Shown: piece after piece, positions 11,301 to 24,610 of the stretch
How positions within the stretch are numbered: the first letter of the stretch is position 1
How the letters are laid out: the number at the start of each line of letters is the position of its first letter
Assembly (NCBI GenBank): GCA_039619475.1
Contig: CM077116.1
Span: 276,101,258-276,165,257, forward strand
Direction: 5' to 3'
DNA length: 64,000 nt
Origin: Icerya purchasi
Lineage: Eukaryota; Arthropoda; Insecta; Hemiptera; Monophlebidae
Translations under genes and position numbers: made by a program
Notes under the pieces: generated by a model
Seen by the model: the letters and a program-made list of their open reading frames with translations, nothing else
The model's database searches: none
Told to the model about the DNA's origin: nothing

Positions 11301-13692
11301 CAACATCGACAAAGATTTTATTTATTTTTCAATTCTAGGATAGTTTTTTTCCAGAAAAAATTAACAAAGGGGTTAATAAATTTGTAAAAAATAATATGGT
11401 CACCGCACTGATCTATTATCCATCAGATCGTTCCGCATACTATCTCTTAAGGTACTATTTACATTAATATTTTTCCTTCCACAGATAAAATGATTTTTAA
11501 TGGAAAATGCACCATGCCTTATCTGGTATAATTTGAACTACCTTACATCCATTTTGAAATTCTTCTTTCTTTCATACTGGCACTGTAAAGTTAAAGACTG
11601 TATCGATTGTTCTGTATTTTTACTGCAAGTGTAGAACTGAAAGTGCATCTGATTTTAAACTAAGACCGATGATCTACTCATATAGGGTTAACAATTCACA
11701 AGTGAACAGCACAAAACATCGTTCGTGTCCATTTTTTTTTTAGAGAAAAATACAATTTACTGAAGTTCAAGCGCAGCTGGATGGGAGGATAGATAGATTA
11801 GAAGACGGAATTAAATTTTTTTTTTTTCATCATTCAAAGCTGCAATTACAAAATCAATCAGAGGGTTATAGAGGGGATTCTGCGCAGCGTGTGAAGACGA
11901 ATTGAAGTGAAAACATTTTTATCAATAAGATTTTTCATTATAAATCTAGGAATAATAACAATACATCGTTAAAATAATATATTGTTTTCAATTTTTAAAC
12001 TATTTTATATGCTAATATTAAACTTTATCCGTTTGATCCATCCATCTTTAAATAAGTTTCGTAGAAGGCCCGTAATTTAACGTTGCTTTACTTGCAACTT
12101 CGCCTTACAAACTAAAATTATAAATTATAAAAATAAAAAAGAGAAGAAAAAAAAGTACAGAAAATTACAAACAATGAAAGAGAGTAGTTATTTTATACGA
12201 CCATGTTGGAACAGTGGATAAAAGAAGCATGCAGAGAAGGAAATGGTTATGGCTGGAAGGAGAGCATGTTATACTATATCTTACATAAATATTTTAAAGA
12301 TAGAAAAACATAAATAAATGAAAAATTAAAATTTTAAATAATGGTAGCGTGTATAATGTTTATTTAAATTATGCAGTGATTGAACTGTCAAAAAAGTAAA
12401 TAAATAAAATGATTTTATCGACAAATTGTGTGTTATTAAAATAACTAATCTTTTTTTCAATTAATAATTTTGAAACATACTCTATAAAAGTTCTTTACAC
12501 ATTTTTTGATTTGTATGTATATTTAAAAAAAAAAAAAAAAAGAAAAGGCAGTTAAGGACTAGAAACATAAAACGGCAAGTCCGCGTGCAACATATTTAAA
12601 TATTAAAATTATACGTTATCCGTTTTTTAACGTTTTTAAATATATCACTTACCCGGTTCAATAAAAATTCTTCGGTTTATGAAGAAGGTACAACATGGCT
12701 ATATCTGTTTGAATCTTCTGCCGTCCAATAGTCTGAGATTTGACTACACATATAAACGCGATATTAGTATAGAAAATTTGTTTATGATGCTTTGCATAGG
12801 ACAGTTAAGCAGAAACACCAATGCGCCCAATCTGTATATTTTGTCTCGACAATCTAACATCTGACTATGCATAAATTATATCAGTTAAAAAAAAATTGAT
12901 TTACCGTACATGTAATATGCCGCGCATAAACACCGTCTTACTTTTGCTGACGCCACTACACGATCTAGTTATTAGATCTTATTTAAAATAATAAGTTCCT
13001 AAAAAACGACATCTGATTGAGTTTATTTTTATTGAATAGTTTAAAATTACTACTACACAATTTTTATAATTATTTTACGCGGTCTATAAACATTTTTTGT
13101 CAAAAGTAAGATAATAATGTCTTCATCTTTTCCTACTATTATTAATTTGTCTCAGTTACAAACTGATGCAAGTTAATTAAATCATGAACAGCATAATGGC
13201 AGTAATTGGAGCGATTATTCTTTAATTACATAATGACAACTTCAGAAGTTAATAGAACTTAAAAAGTTGTAACACTGAGTGTATCAGCTTTCATACAATG
13301 TAAACTACAGCCTTATTTAAATATTCTTATTTGTTATTTTTGTGGTCATTATTAAATTCGAAATAATAATACATAGGATATGAATCGTGTCTAGCGTAGG
13401 ATAACTCGATGGCCCTTACGATTCTAGCATATACTAAATTAGTAAAAAGAAAACGATGAATATTTCAAAAATATCTAGTATCAGATCATGAATGTTAACC
13501 GAGACTTCAAAACCAGAAAAAAAAAGTTTGAAAGTACCGCCTCCTTTTTTGCTCTACATTAACTTTTGTTCTTTTATGCTAGATAACTGAATATAGGCTG
13601 AACTACTTGTTAAAGAATATAAAGGAACTAATATTTCTGTCCTGTTTATTTCCAGTAAGTACTTTTATTAATCAATTCTCGTTTACGTACGT

Positions 13693-13725
<33 letters not shown>

Positions 13726-14020
13726 AAAAAAAAGTAAAATCTCTTTAAGAGTACTTTAGTTCAATTGGTAATGGTCCATAACCATAGATAAAATGAATTT
13801 CAGAAAGGCTTTTTACATAAATAAAGCATTTGTGGATCGTAATTAGTTATGAGTAACAAGTCTGAAACAAAAACTTTATAGTGACACATCATTAAGATAT
13901 CAGGGCATAGAGAGTTAATCTAAAAAATGAAACGAAAAAGAAAAACTTTATAGTCTAATATTACCATTTCCCATGTCTGTTCTTCGTTACTTCTCAGAAG
14001 CAAAACACTGCCTTACAGTC

Positions 14021-14053
<33 letters not shown>

Positions 14054-14900
14054 TCAGATCCTTACTAAATCATGAGGTCGAATTTAGATATACAATACAG
14101 GAATTTGTTGTACATTGCAGTCCTACGCTCTGTTTGATTTTCAGGTACCACTTTTTTCTAAACCTTTAATTTCTTCCCCAATTGAAATATTATACGAACA
14201 TGTTGCAATAAGTATACCAATGCATTGCCACTGGAAACAGAAGCTGGTGGTCTAGTTCCTCTACATGGCGTAAATAGGCTGCTCTTCAGTAAAAGACCCG
14301 TTTGCATGTAAAATAAAAAAAAGGCTAAAATTCGACATTTTATACATTTGTAACATGAAATACTGGAGTACTTTGAAATATTAATAACATATCCATACGG
14401 TAGATAATTAATTACAGAAATATAAATAATACAACTCAGATGTAACAGCATTAACAAAAACTTGAATGCTGGATGAAGGCAGATAAACTTGAAGTATCCT
14501 CGATGGATTCACACCACACTGGAAGAAGTAAAGGCAAAAAAAAAACCCAAACATAGTAATACATACCAGAGTAAATAATAAAATAATTCGAGCACAGAGG
14601 ACTGTATGGAGCGATTAATAATTAATGACAATGAAATACATTTTCCACATACTCAGAAAATAACTCTATTATTAGTGCCTCACATCTACATTGGATAATT
14701 ATGATTTATCAGTAACTTTTAACAATATTGTTATACGGAACAAATCATTTTATTGGGCAATTTCAGCATAAAAGGACATAGAAAAATATAGATGGACTCA
14801 ACGGAGTTGGAAAAGCAAGTAATAAAAGAGGGAAGAGGTTAATAGGTTTTGCATAAGAACCGATTTCCTTAGTCCAAAATTAAAGATACATATAACGGCG
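8393..14900. other. Long AT-rich non-coding region
   Basis: I could not support any exon in these 6.5 kb. It holds small microsatellites, such as (TA)n at 9162-9183 and (CA)n-(TA)n at 13692-13724, a run of about 26 T at 14027-14052 and many A/T homopolymers. The 99-codon minus ORF at 14158-14457 has no recognisable domain. Confidence 0.6.
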
Positions 14901-15400
14901 CGCAGATGCACCTAAAGTGAAACATCTGCACAGGGTAAAACATTTACTACTATCTACTGCGTCTGTATGGAAGGAATGATAAAGTAGGTAAGAACTACCG
15001 TGGCTACACGAAACAGAGATGCACAGAGTGGTTCCAAGAAATGCCGCAAGAAATGAAAAATTAACCTAGCGGCCCCCCGATGAATGAAATGCACCAAAAC
15101 AGTTAATTAACCCACCCTAGTTAGTGTTTATGTAACGAGAAACTATATAATGCAGAACAATTTTAATCTGTAGTAGAAGAAAACAATCCAGGCGTCATAT
15201 ATAATGTGAAAAACAGTCATCCTTCCTATGTTGTATGACTGTAAAACATGGAGCATAACTGACAAGCAGATAAGAAAGTAATAGATTTGTCAATACAACA
15301 TTTTAAGTAAAATCCTTGAGATAAGTGAGACAATTTTACAACAAATGAAAAGGTCTTTTGAGCTACATGTAGCTCATCCAAAAAACTTTTAAAGAGTAAA
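14900..15400 (+). pseudogene. Probable RTE-like LINE reverse transcriptase C-terminal scrap
   Basis: Around 15217-15350 the plus strand translates to VILPMLYDCKTWSITDKQI and then, after two stops, ILSKILEIS. This pattern (ILP.LLYG.ETW..T..Q..R....Q......ILGI..) is typical of the region after the RT catalytic box in RTE/craniofacial-like LINEs. Borders are guesses, and several stops show it is long dead. Confidence 0.4.
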
Positions 15401-15773
15401 TGACATTGTACAGAGTATGTAATGTGCACAGAGGATCATCATACGAGTATTTCGAAAAAAAATGTTGTACAGTATCTTGGACTGCGAGAATGCAATTATA
15501 AAGACGTAATTTTATCAACACAAAACCGGATAAATACCCAGCGAACACTGGATAAGAACAATTGGTTCTCGATAGAAAAAAATGCGAAACGCTCGTTCAT
15601 TAAAGCAATAAATTGTACAAAAATCATTGTAGCTAGAAAAAAAAAGTTACAATGTACACAACAGAAAAATGTTATATATGTTGATTAACAACTACCCTTC
15701 GTATTATTAGCCTAATATCTCATTATAGTTTAGTAGGATAACATTTATACTCATACGCGAGCGAGTTATCACA

Positions 15774-15776
<3 letters not shown>

Positions 15777-15807
<31 letters not shown>
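15777..15807. repeat. (TA)n microsatellite
   Basis: About 15 TA units with no interruption. Confidence 0.9.
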
Positions 15808-15810
<3 letters not shown>

Positions 15811-18616
15811 TTCTTTTCCGCATATCTTTACGGACCAGCACCTAGAACGGGTATCCTCATCTAAATTGAAGTATTTTCTCAGAGAAGCATTTCACTGCAG
15901 ATACAACCTTGATTGCATTTATTCACTAATATATATTTTTTTTTGTAATGAAGCATAAATTATTCAAACTGTTTTTTATGTATTTTTTCTTCTAAGAAAT
16001 TTCTTTTGCTACAGTTTTGTTTAATACTCAATATTGAACGGATAGAAGAACATTTAGTAATGCTCATATTATTGTCAAAATAGGAAAAATCGTACCTAGT
16101 TCCATTAATAACAATCAAAATTCAAGTTTTACATTGTCTGATAAATGAAATCAAAACGTATCACTTTGATTGTGTTATTTCCTAAACACTGTGATCAGTA
16201 ATATACTAGGCACATGGTTGTACGAAAGAGGGCAGAAGGAGCTCCTTCCCTTACAATTAGATTCTCAGTTGCTTTATTAATTTAATATCCAGAACTCGCG
16301 GACTAAATAAAAGATATTCATGAGCATTTTATCATTGCACATTATTTTTATGTATTTGTTAATTTTTATTTTTATTTTACTCCTCCCTTTCATTAATAAA
16401 AATCTAAATACACCCACCAGCACATCTGTATACACACAAATATAATGGGTTTTGGTATGTTATTAAAAATTTTACAGAAAAAGTAAGACTAGTTTTAAGT
16501 AATATGTTTATTAGGTCAGTATTTTATTCGTCAACATTGCGCATATTTTAACATTAAATTACTATACTGAATATTCCATTTCTGTCGCTTTGCTCGCCGA
16601 GTTAACTTCTCTACTTGTCCACTAGTAGACTGTTATCGAAATTTTTAGTAAAATATTTCATTTATTCGTTTAGTGGTACTTATTTTTTCAAAAATACACG
16701 ACGATTTGTAGCAAGAAACTTTTCAGGGGCAAATCCAAAATCAACTAATTTCGACGCTATTTAATACACCATTCGCACTTCGACAAAACTGATTCAAATT
16801 TAGTTTGCGTAATCGATGAATGGAACCACAAAAAGTGTAAATAATTAATCTGTTTGGAATTTTTCAAAAATTTGTTAGTCACATAAGGCGACCCAATCTG
16901 ACGCTTCTTAATGCTTTCACTACCGATTGACACGACACACCATGTTGATCAAAAGAGTAAAACAGTTTGTGATAACTGATACCATTTCGATTTCTTCTAA
17001 TTCGAACATTTGACTTCGTAATACAATGTGACGCGATTCAAAAAATTAATTTTATTAATTTACTTTTGAAATAGTATTTTTTAAATTAACATCAAAATGA
17101 TAAAAAGTGACACATTTCGACAATAGTACAAAGTGGTGCGCCTTTGTAATTCAACTAGTAATTCGATATTTACATTCTGCTTAGGAAATTTGACTAATGC
17201 AAACGAGCCGATGTATTTGCCGACATTTTATTGTTAGTATAATACTTCGCGAAAAACAATAAGTTTGTAAAATCACCAATTGATATACAATGTTTTGTAA
17301 ACCGGCTCCGAAACAAATCAACATTGACATACCAATATATCTCGATTAAATATATATTTGTAATTTAATCAATTTACCTTATAATCATCAATCGAAAAGT
17401 ATCGCTTATGTAGCTGACAATAAGAGATCAAAGTTGAAATATGTTTCCCTTACAAAACTAGACAATAAAGAAAGTAAGATATTCGTAATAATTTCAGCAG
17501 ATTATCTACGCTACTATTTCATTATTAATCGTATTACTTTCGTGTTATGAATGTCATTTCGAACTCGATATAGACTTACGAAAGCTATTGAAAGATTCAA
17601 AATTTTACTAGAAGTTAATATGTAACTCTTTCGCTGAAGAACCAAGTTACTTGGCTTATGAAATTTTGATTAAACGTAAGCGAATAAAGTCGAATAAACG
17701 TAGTGAAGTTTTGTGAACTTTTTTTTCTTTGATAAAAATAAATGTGATTCACAAAAGCAATAAAACGAAAATTTTTCGTTTTTTTCTTCTTCTTCGGAAA
17801 AGTGAAAAATTAAACAAACTCCATTATATCTGTCCTTTGCCCATTCGCTATTCATCTGTATTAATTAGTAACAGTATGCTTTGTCTTTCAATTATTACTA
17901 ATCGACTGCGTACGTGTTTATAAGTTTTTACCAATGGAATAGTCAGAAATAATTAAAATGCGAATACTCGAATAACATTTTCACGAGTTTAACAAGGCTA
18001 TGTCGATACGAGTGAAACCAGCAGATAGAAGAGCCCCTTTGGAAAAGGGCGAAGAGCTGAAGCGTTCAGTTTATTCCATTATTGGAAAACTTCTTTCAAT
18101 ATAATATATATTTTTTATCTCTAGTTGCTTGTCAGATTATTAAGATGTATCTATTCCGCATAAATACTATTAAGAAGAAAGTGGTCACACCAACAGACAG
18201 ATTATCGCGTGGGAAATTAAATTTCAATAACAATAATAAAAAATCTGTCCGGTATTTTCAATCGAAAAATAATGAAACTAGATCGGCAACTGAAAAAAAA
18301 CAACAACACAAATATTTAAAGTATCCTGATACGTCATTCATATGCAGTAATGCAATGATTAACTTACGTGAACAGCTCACTGCCACGTGAAAAAAAACAT
18401 TCTCCGAAAAAACGTTAGAATAAAAATATACAAACTTCGGCTACAATAATTCCTGTACTGTTTAAAAATGCGTAATACTCAAATGAATACAAATTACAAG
18501 TAAGGACGAGCCGTAAAAATGAAAAAGCGACTACGGCAAATTTTAATCGGTACCCGCACTATCGCTGACTGGTAAAAAAAAAACGATAAATGGTTAAGTG
18601 GAAAAAATGATTAATC
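15808..18616. other. AT-rich non-coding stretch
   Basis: No exon, RNA gene or transposon end was recognised. Short ORFs here are A/T-rich chance frames. Confidence 0.55.
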
Positions 18617-18940
18617 CAGGGGTAGCCAGGCCAACATGCGAGTAGGCCAAAGTAGTAAAAAAACTGTTTTGCGATCTCATAATGCGCGCGCATGTTGAAA
18701 CACTTAATATACTTAAGTAACCTCAGTGACCATCCTAGTATTATTATATTATCTATGTGTACATGTAAGAATAATAGTAAACAAAATAATAATAACTCAG
18801 TATGTTTCAATTGTTCACTATAAAGAATGTCTGTAGTGGGTCTAAATTGAATATGGGGATATGTGATTTTATATGCGGCCCGCGGAGTTACGATGCATTT
18901 CCAAAGTGGCCCGCAAGATCGTTTGAGTTGGCCACTCCTG
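18617..18940. mobile_element. hAT-type MITE (324 bp) with 8-bp target duplication
   Basis: The left end CAGGGGTAGCCAGGCCAAC faces the complement of CAGGAGTGGCCAACTC, the classic hAT CAGGGGTGGCCAAC type. Flanking 8-mers are GATTAATC (18609-18616) and GATTAACC (18941-18948), one mismatch. Inside are GCGGCCCGC and GTGGCCCGC motifs near the right end. No transposase remains, so the copy must have been moved by a partner element. Confidence 0.85.
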
Positions 18941-19453
18941 GATTAACCCGTAAAGCGAAAGAACTTATGATAATCTTCCGGGGATTATCACAGTATACAA
19001 TAAAAGAATATGTAAAAAACAAATAGAAAATACGATGCCTCGGATATAAACTAAAATTCGATAGGTCGTGGCATACAATGTCTATGTAAACGCGCTTACG
19101 GACATGAAAGTGCGGCTAAAATAATTTACATGGAAACTTGCAACTTAGGTTAACATGGTGTAAAAGAGCCCAAATATTATGGAAAAAGAATTATTCGAGT
19201 TACATTGAAATTAGCCGATTACTAGTAGATAATTATAATACCAACGAATCGACTGCAGTTAATTTTAGCGAAAAAAGAGGATAAAAAGATATCACAGCAC
19301 AGAACCAAATTATAATGCATACGCACAAAATATTTAGATACTCAGTGAAAGTGAAAAAAAAAATAAAAGTATGCGGAGTTAACGGCGTAAATTAAACGGC
19401 CGTAGAAACAGGGCAAAGCACAAATAGTGCCATTCGTATTAACTAAAGCTAGT
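18941..19453. other. Non-coding stretch
   Basis: Nothing recognisable by eye. Confidence 0.5.
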
Positions 19454-19593
19454 ATAAAACGAAAACAAAACACCGAAACAGAAATTATAATTTTATAAAT
19501 GATGAAATATTGCAAATATTTTTAAAAAATATTTACAATATTTCAACATTTATAAAATTATAATTTCCGTCGCGGCGCATCGTTTTCGTTTTA
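19454..19593. repeat. 140-bp near-perfect palindrome (foldback or hairpin element)
   Basis: The core arms are GAAATTATAATTTTATAAAT plus G at 19481-19501 and its exact complement at 19547-19567. An inner arm GAAATATTG.AAATATTT pairs with one mismatch. Outside the core the arms go on less exactly through AAAACGAAAAC and its complement. It could be a foldback MITE or an expressed hairpin RNA, and the sequence alone does not decide. Confidence 0.8.
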
Positions 19594-20118
19594 CATTACA
19601 TGAATACAAAGATGAACGAGGTATACTTACTAATCTTAGCTAAAGCTATCATCATGCTCATTTACATAACCGAAGAACGCGCAAGAGATACAATGTGACA
19701 GTGACAAATTAGCAGCCGAAGAGTAACATGTTTGTAATTTAAACTTAAACCTAAATATATGCCAGCCAAGGACTAGCACGATGTATAATACAATAAACAA
19801 AAGGAGAAACATAAATTATTAGTATTTATCCGAAAAATGTACACGCATCACTGTAGTTGGATGTCGGCTATTAATGCGACGTTAAAGTGTTACACACAGT
19901 GATACCTTACGATTATTAGTTCCTAACGCAATCTGATTTTCTTAAAGGAAGTTCAGCCGTGATGATATATAGTAGTCTGTCAAGCGAAAGAAATCCGTTC
20001 AAGTTTCGTTATCGAGCGCGAATGTTTCTCAAAGTAGGGTCCAATTATTGAGACATGTATTGATAACCGAGGCGTATTTCAATATTACCGAAAAAAATCA
20101 TGTTGCCACACTCTCCTG
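19594..20118. other. Non-coding stretch
   Basis: No feature recognised. Confidence 0.5.
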
Positions 20119-20382
20119 TTATTCCCCATCTTCTCCGAAACAGTAATTTCGATTTTGTTTTGTACGTTCATCCGTTCCTTTTTTCCGACCTGTTCTGATC
20201 CATACGGACCGCCTGGCTGTGTTAACAGAATGACCGTTATATCTGATACGTGATGGACTAAAGCTCAATCTGAGGTCCTCTGATTTCGTGACGTCAACGC
20301 GTTTCGGTTGTTTTACGAACGGACTTCTTTCGCTGGACAGATTAAATGTTGAATTACCCACTTGAATTTTAAAACTGGCCAT
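20119..20382 (-). CDS. Unidentified ORF of 87 residues, doubtful
   Basis: I do not recognise this frame. It is more balanced in base and amino-acid composition than neighbouring chance ORFs: an N-terminal MASFKIQVGNSTFNLSS, basic and serine-rich in the middle, and a hydrophilic acidic end. A TATAAAA motif lies only about 11 bp upstream of the ATG, too close to act as its own TATA box unless transcription starts further in. It could be a first exon, a transposon remnant or chance. No domain, signal peptide or membrane segment is visible. Confidence 0.2.
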   Translation of the reverse strand: MASFKIQVGNSTFNLSSERSPFVKQPKRVDVTKSEDLRLSFSPSRIRYNGHSVNTARRSVWIRTGRKKGTDERTKQNRNYCFGEDGE

Positions 20383-22230
20383 ACCTGTGTTTTATAAGCG
20401 TTACTTTTTTTTTAAGTGTTCTATTGACTGAACACATACTATAGTTAACCACCGACTCTACACTTTTTTTATGTTACATTTTTAAAAAACAACAAAAACA
20501 AATTGGATGCCTTTGGCTGGATAATCTGTCGCTTGCACAGTAACTGTGATTTCTATACTCACGCCTATTAATTTCACTTATTTTTAAATTATTTGAAAAT
20601 TTCATTAATTTCTTTTCTACAGTATCTTCAAAACTACATCTTACCCGGCTGTAAATCGATTTTTTTTTTGTTCTTTACATTTTCGATTTATTAGGCATTA
20701 GGCGCGCTGGTACGGTTACCTATTCATCAGTTCGTTTTTCCACCGCCGCTGCAGAAATAGAGAACGAAAAGTTAGGAATTTTTTTAACTTTGCCTAGTTA
20801 ATTGCAGATCCCAAAGCAATTACATTAGAGTACTTTCTTTTAGTTTATATACGACTGATAAAGTAAACATAACTTCGGTTTTTATTGTGGAGAATTCGAA
20901 ACAGTAACAAGTATTGGAATTATGTAACAATATTACTCGAAATACTGGATCAATAGGAATTATATAAGTTTTTTTTGTTATGTAGGGCTGCAAAGTTCGG
21001 AGGACCGTTAACTTGTAGAATTTCAGTTCAATCACTAGCGGCGAGAAGTATAAAAATACAAATAATCATAATATAATCGATATGTTCACATCGCACTACT
21101 ATAATCGGTTTAAAGTGCGCTTCATGTCGGGACTGTTAGCATGTTTACCATCAGCTGCCGCTACAATTGTTTTGACTAAAAATTTGCAAGAAGAATAATT
21201 ATAGTTTAGATTAAATTAAAGCTAGAATTTTTGGCGACAAAAAAAAAAAACAAAAAAAAAACTCTTATTAAAATGATCGAAGAAGCCGCCGAAAAAATTA
21301 GTTATTTTTCAAAACTGACTTTTCCCCCCTTTTTTTTTATATATAGGTTGCAATCCATCTTAAAGCAAAAACTGTAGAGTATGTAAGATATCATATAAAC
21401 ACATTTTTGAACTAAAAATTCTTTATTTCTTACGTAAAATCGGAAAAGGGCGTTTTATTATTCCGCGACTTGTAAGCACTGAGTTTCAAAAATCATGCTC
21501 TGAAATGAAAATTAATATAATAAATTTCGGTATAACAACGTGTGGGTTACGATACTTCGTGAATTTTTTCATTAATGAATTACACCTCATTGTTAGCCTA
21601 ACAAAGAAACGGTACAGCAACCTCTTTTTTTTTCCATACAGAATAAATTTAAGAATGGTCATTATTTGACTGATAAATAAGCACCAAAAAGTAATCAACA
21701 CTGTTGCGACGTTGTGTTTAAAGTCACTAAACTTACACTGCCTACGTGAAATATTTAGCACTACGGACAATGTTTAAGGAAAGATGTGTTAGTATCGAAA
21801 ATTTATATTTCATTATATAGCAAGGTATTTTTCTTCTTCTTCTTCTTTTTTTTTTATCTACATTTTAAAACAATAAATTGACGCTTCATTAACATCATTC
21901 ACTTTTATTTTAAATGATTGAAAAATTATTTTCGATTAAAAATATTTAATTGCGTACATTTAAATATGCGGCAACCATTTGTGTTGAATTACATATTTTA
22001 TTATAAATTAATTTAGCTATTTCTTTTTTGCTTTACATTCTTTTTTTTATTATTATTTCAAAGTAAACAACAGACAATTTAACTTTATTAATTATTTTTA
22101 TTAAGACTATAAAAAAGAATTTTTATACGAAAAAAAAAAAAAAAAAAATACGTGGAGCGTTTAATAAATAACGTGACGCGGCTTCGAAAATAACCTTCTC
22201 GACATCCAAAAATTATGAAAAAAATACCAT
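20383..22230. other. Non-coding stretch
   Basis: AT-rich with A and T runs (for example 21241-21261 and 22130-22149). No exon or transposon end was supported. Confidence 0.5.
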
Positions 22231-22860
22231 AGAAACTAGAAGAGAAATACTATTTTTTGACATCATTTCCGAAAACATTAGGGCATTTATCGTACCGAGT
22301 CACGAGTTTATCGTCATGGTAAAACTGGGCGGTGCACTTAGCGAAAAATTTCGTTACTGCCCCCGTGACTTCGTCGTCTGTTACGAAAAGTTTCCCACGC
22401 ATTTCAAATGGGGGAAAACGTGAAAATCCAAAGGTGCCATATCGGGCGAGTAGTCGTGGTGGATGTGAAAATTCGTCTGAATTTTGATTTTTAATTCACG
22501 TGCGAATGAAAAAAAGGTGTGTGGTCGCGTATTATCGTGCAAAAACAATGTTCTCCAGACTGCAGCCACGTCTCTTCCGATTAATCGCTCGATGAAGTGC
22601 CACATGAATGTCACGGTAAGTGTACTCCGTTATCGCATCATTCTGTATACGCTTCCGGCAGAGCATTTAGTTTTGGCTTTTGGCGGACCTGGTTAGCCTT
22701 TCATTATTCAGAACTTTACTCGCTTCCTTTCACTCTGAGACACACTTACAACATTGTTTGCACCTATATTGCGCATAGTCTGCGATTAATTGGTGTACCT
22801 ACAACTTCTTCAGCTGTCAGAAATTTGGTGACCGCGCGCGTCTCGTAATTCAACGGCTTG
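22231..22860 (-). pseudogene. mariner-like (IS630/Tc1-mariner) transposase remnant
   Basis: On the minus strand, an N-terminal helix-turn-helix piece (RAVTKFLTAEEV, about 22855-22760) is followed by a stop-rich middle. The central and C-terminal part comes next: FLHDNTRPHT holds the second catalytic Asp, HHDYSPDMAPLDFHVFPHLK the third, and a terminal TDDEVTGAV block sits in another frame. Intact mariner transposases have about 345 codons and only about 210 codons of space are left. The first Asp region is therefore deleted or unrecognisable. At least two frameshifts are present. Terminal repeats were not found. Confidence 0.75.
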
Positions 22861-24060
22861 GAAACGTTCACCGGCATGTTTCAGACGTGCGTACAGAAGT
22901 TTTACTGAATAGATCAGAACGCGGAAAATGGCGTTCTGTTCGTATTTTCCTCCTCTGCCGCCCACATAAATTTCACCAAACAGCCGACGTGACATAGGCC
23001 GTGTCACGTTGCTTATCGAACACCCCACGATTATACATAATAAACAATTTTAAGTTTTTTTTTTTCGTTGAAAAAATGTTCTACAGCTCTTTTTTTTCCA
23101 GGTTTTTGAGAATTTTATTTAGCGAAATTGTTGGTAATTTCAAAAATTGAAGCTAAACGGTTTTTTTTGTTTTTTTTAAAAAAAAAAATAAAATACACTT
23201 GTATTACTTTACCGCAATCACTGTAAGGTGTGGATGATCTGACACCACAAACTTTATTGGATAGGTCGTTTCAACCTCACCATCAAACAAATTGTACTAC
23301 TATCCAAAGTGAGAGCCCCCCCCCCTCAACAAAAAAAATCAACGAAGTTTTCATTTGATTCGCGTTGTTTCGATAAATACAGTGATGCTTCGTTTAAAAT
23401 TTAATTTTTATTTTTCGATATTTATCAATAACTTTTTACATTTTCATTCGAGTTTGGAAACATTTACAATCGCGTTTCTAGTTATTTCGGTGTTCCGCGT
23501 TTTCTTTTCTCATTTAACATGTTTAAAATCTGGAAAATTACTTTTTAAAGTCATTTATTACGTTTTACTCTCAAGGTTCAGTTTCTTTGTAGGCGTGCCT
23601 TCCTTTTTCATGTAAACTGGACAACGCAAGTGAAATGCAACTGTTTAATTAGCCTTATATATATATATATTTCTAACCGGTTTTTCGTTTACCACTGCGG
23701 TGAATGTTTAAACATTTTATTTTACGTTTCTTTGCATAGCCAATTCCAAATTCACGATACTCGTAGATTATATCTCTCTAATTTTTCGTAATGTTACTGT
23801 AAGTTTTTTTAAGTTACCATTTTACTCTTTTTTTCCATTCCCTGCTTGCAGCACTGACAATATTGTACTATAATTCTTTATTAAATTTACGCGCATAAGC
23901 TTCATCCTAGTTGAGTCATTTGTATCGTCTTTAAGGAAAGGGGGAAAATGGAAAAAATTAAAAATAACGAAAATTGAATATCGAGAAGCGAACTTACAAG
24001 TTAAAAGTATTTGAAAAAATAAGGACAACGGAGAAAGAGAAAGCAACAACATGGTCTAAA
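22861..24060. other. Non-coding stretch
   Basis: I see a C-run (23315-23325) and T-rich tracts but no supported gene. The ORF at 22810-23028 partly overlaps the mariner N-terminus in a wrong frame. Confidence 0.5.
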
Positions 24061-24610
24061 ACAAAGTTAAGACACACATTGGAACAGAAAATGACAATGA
24101 ACCGGGATTAATGATAACAAATGTTGAAGCAGTAAGAGACAAAAACGGAATGAACGGTGCAAAAACGGTCGAACCGGATAAAATGTCAACAGGGGGACAA
24201 AAATTATGGAAACTAAAAGAATATAAGAATTGGTTGAAATATGATAAAAGAAGAAAGATTACGCGGAAAAATATACGAAGAATGCGACATACAAGGTTGT
24301 TCAGGAAAATTAGGATTTCATCGGAAAAAAATATACAACTGGTTTAATAACAGCTGCAACTATGTTTTTTCATATATTTGTAAATAATGCCCAGGCCGCA
24401 GGAAAAGGGATGGATCTAACGCTTTAAAAAGAAAAATTAACTGAAGTGGTAGACGGTGCCTGCGAGAAAATCGTACGGATATTGGAAAATAACAGCGACG
24501 TTTTGATGAACAAAAAGAAATGCACCGTTTATGAAGAAAAAATTATTCGCGAATTTTTTTTCGTTTTTCTCTTCGCAATAATGGTGTACAAGCAGTAGTC
24601 AACGATAATA
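24061..24610 (+). pseudogene. Unidentified decayed coding-like segment
   Basis: One frame is open over 24111-24347 (78 residues, rich in Lys and Arg). After a shift near an A-run, a second frame runs from ATG 24362 to TAG 24598 with a single internal TAA (24425-24427). Its words, such as NNAQAAGKGMDL and VVDGACEKIVRILENNSDV, look more protein-like than the usual A/T chance frames. I cannot assign a family. A degraded LINE ORF is one possibility. Confidence 0.25.

Noticed and set aside
14158..14457. 99-codon minus ORF
   Set aside because: No recognisable domain, and its length is within chance for this composition.
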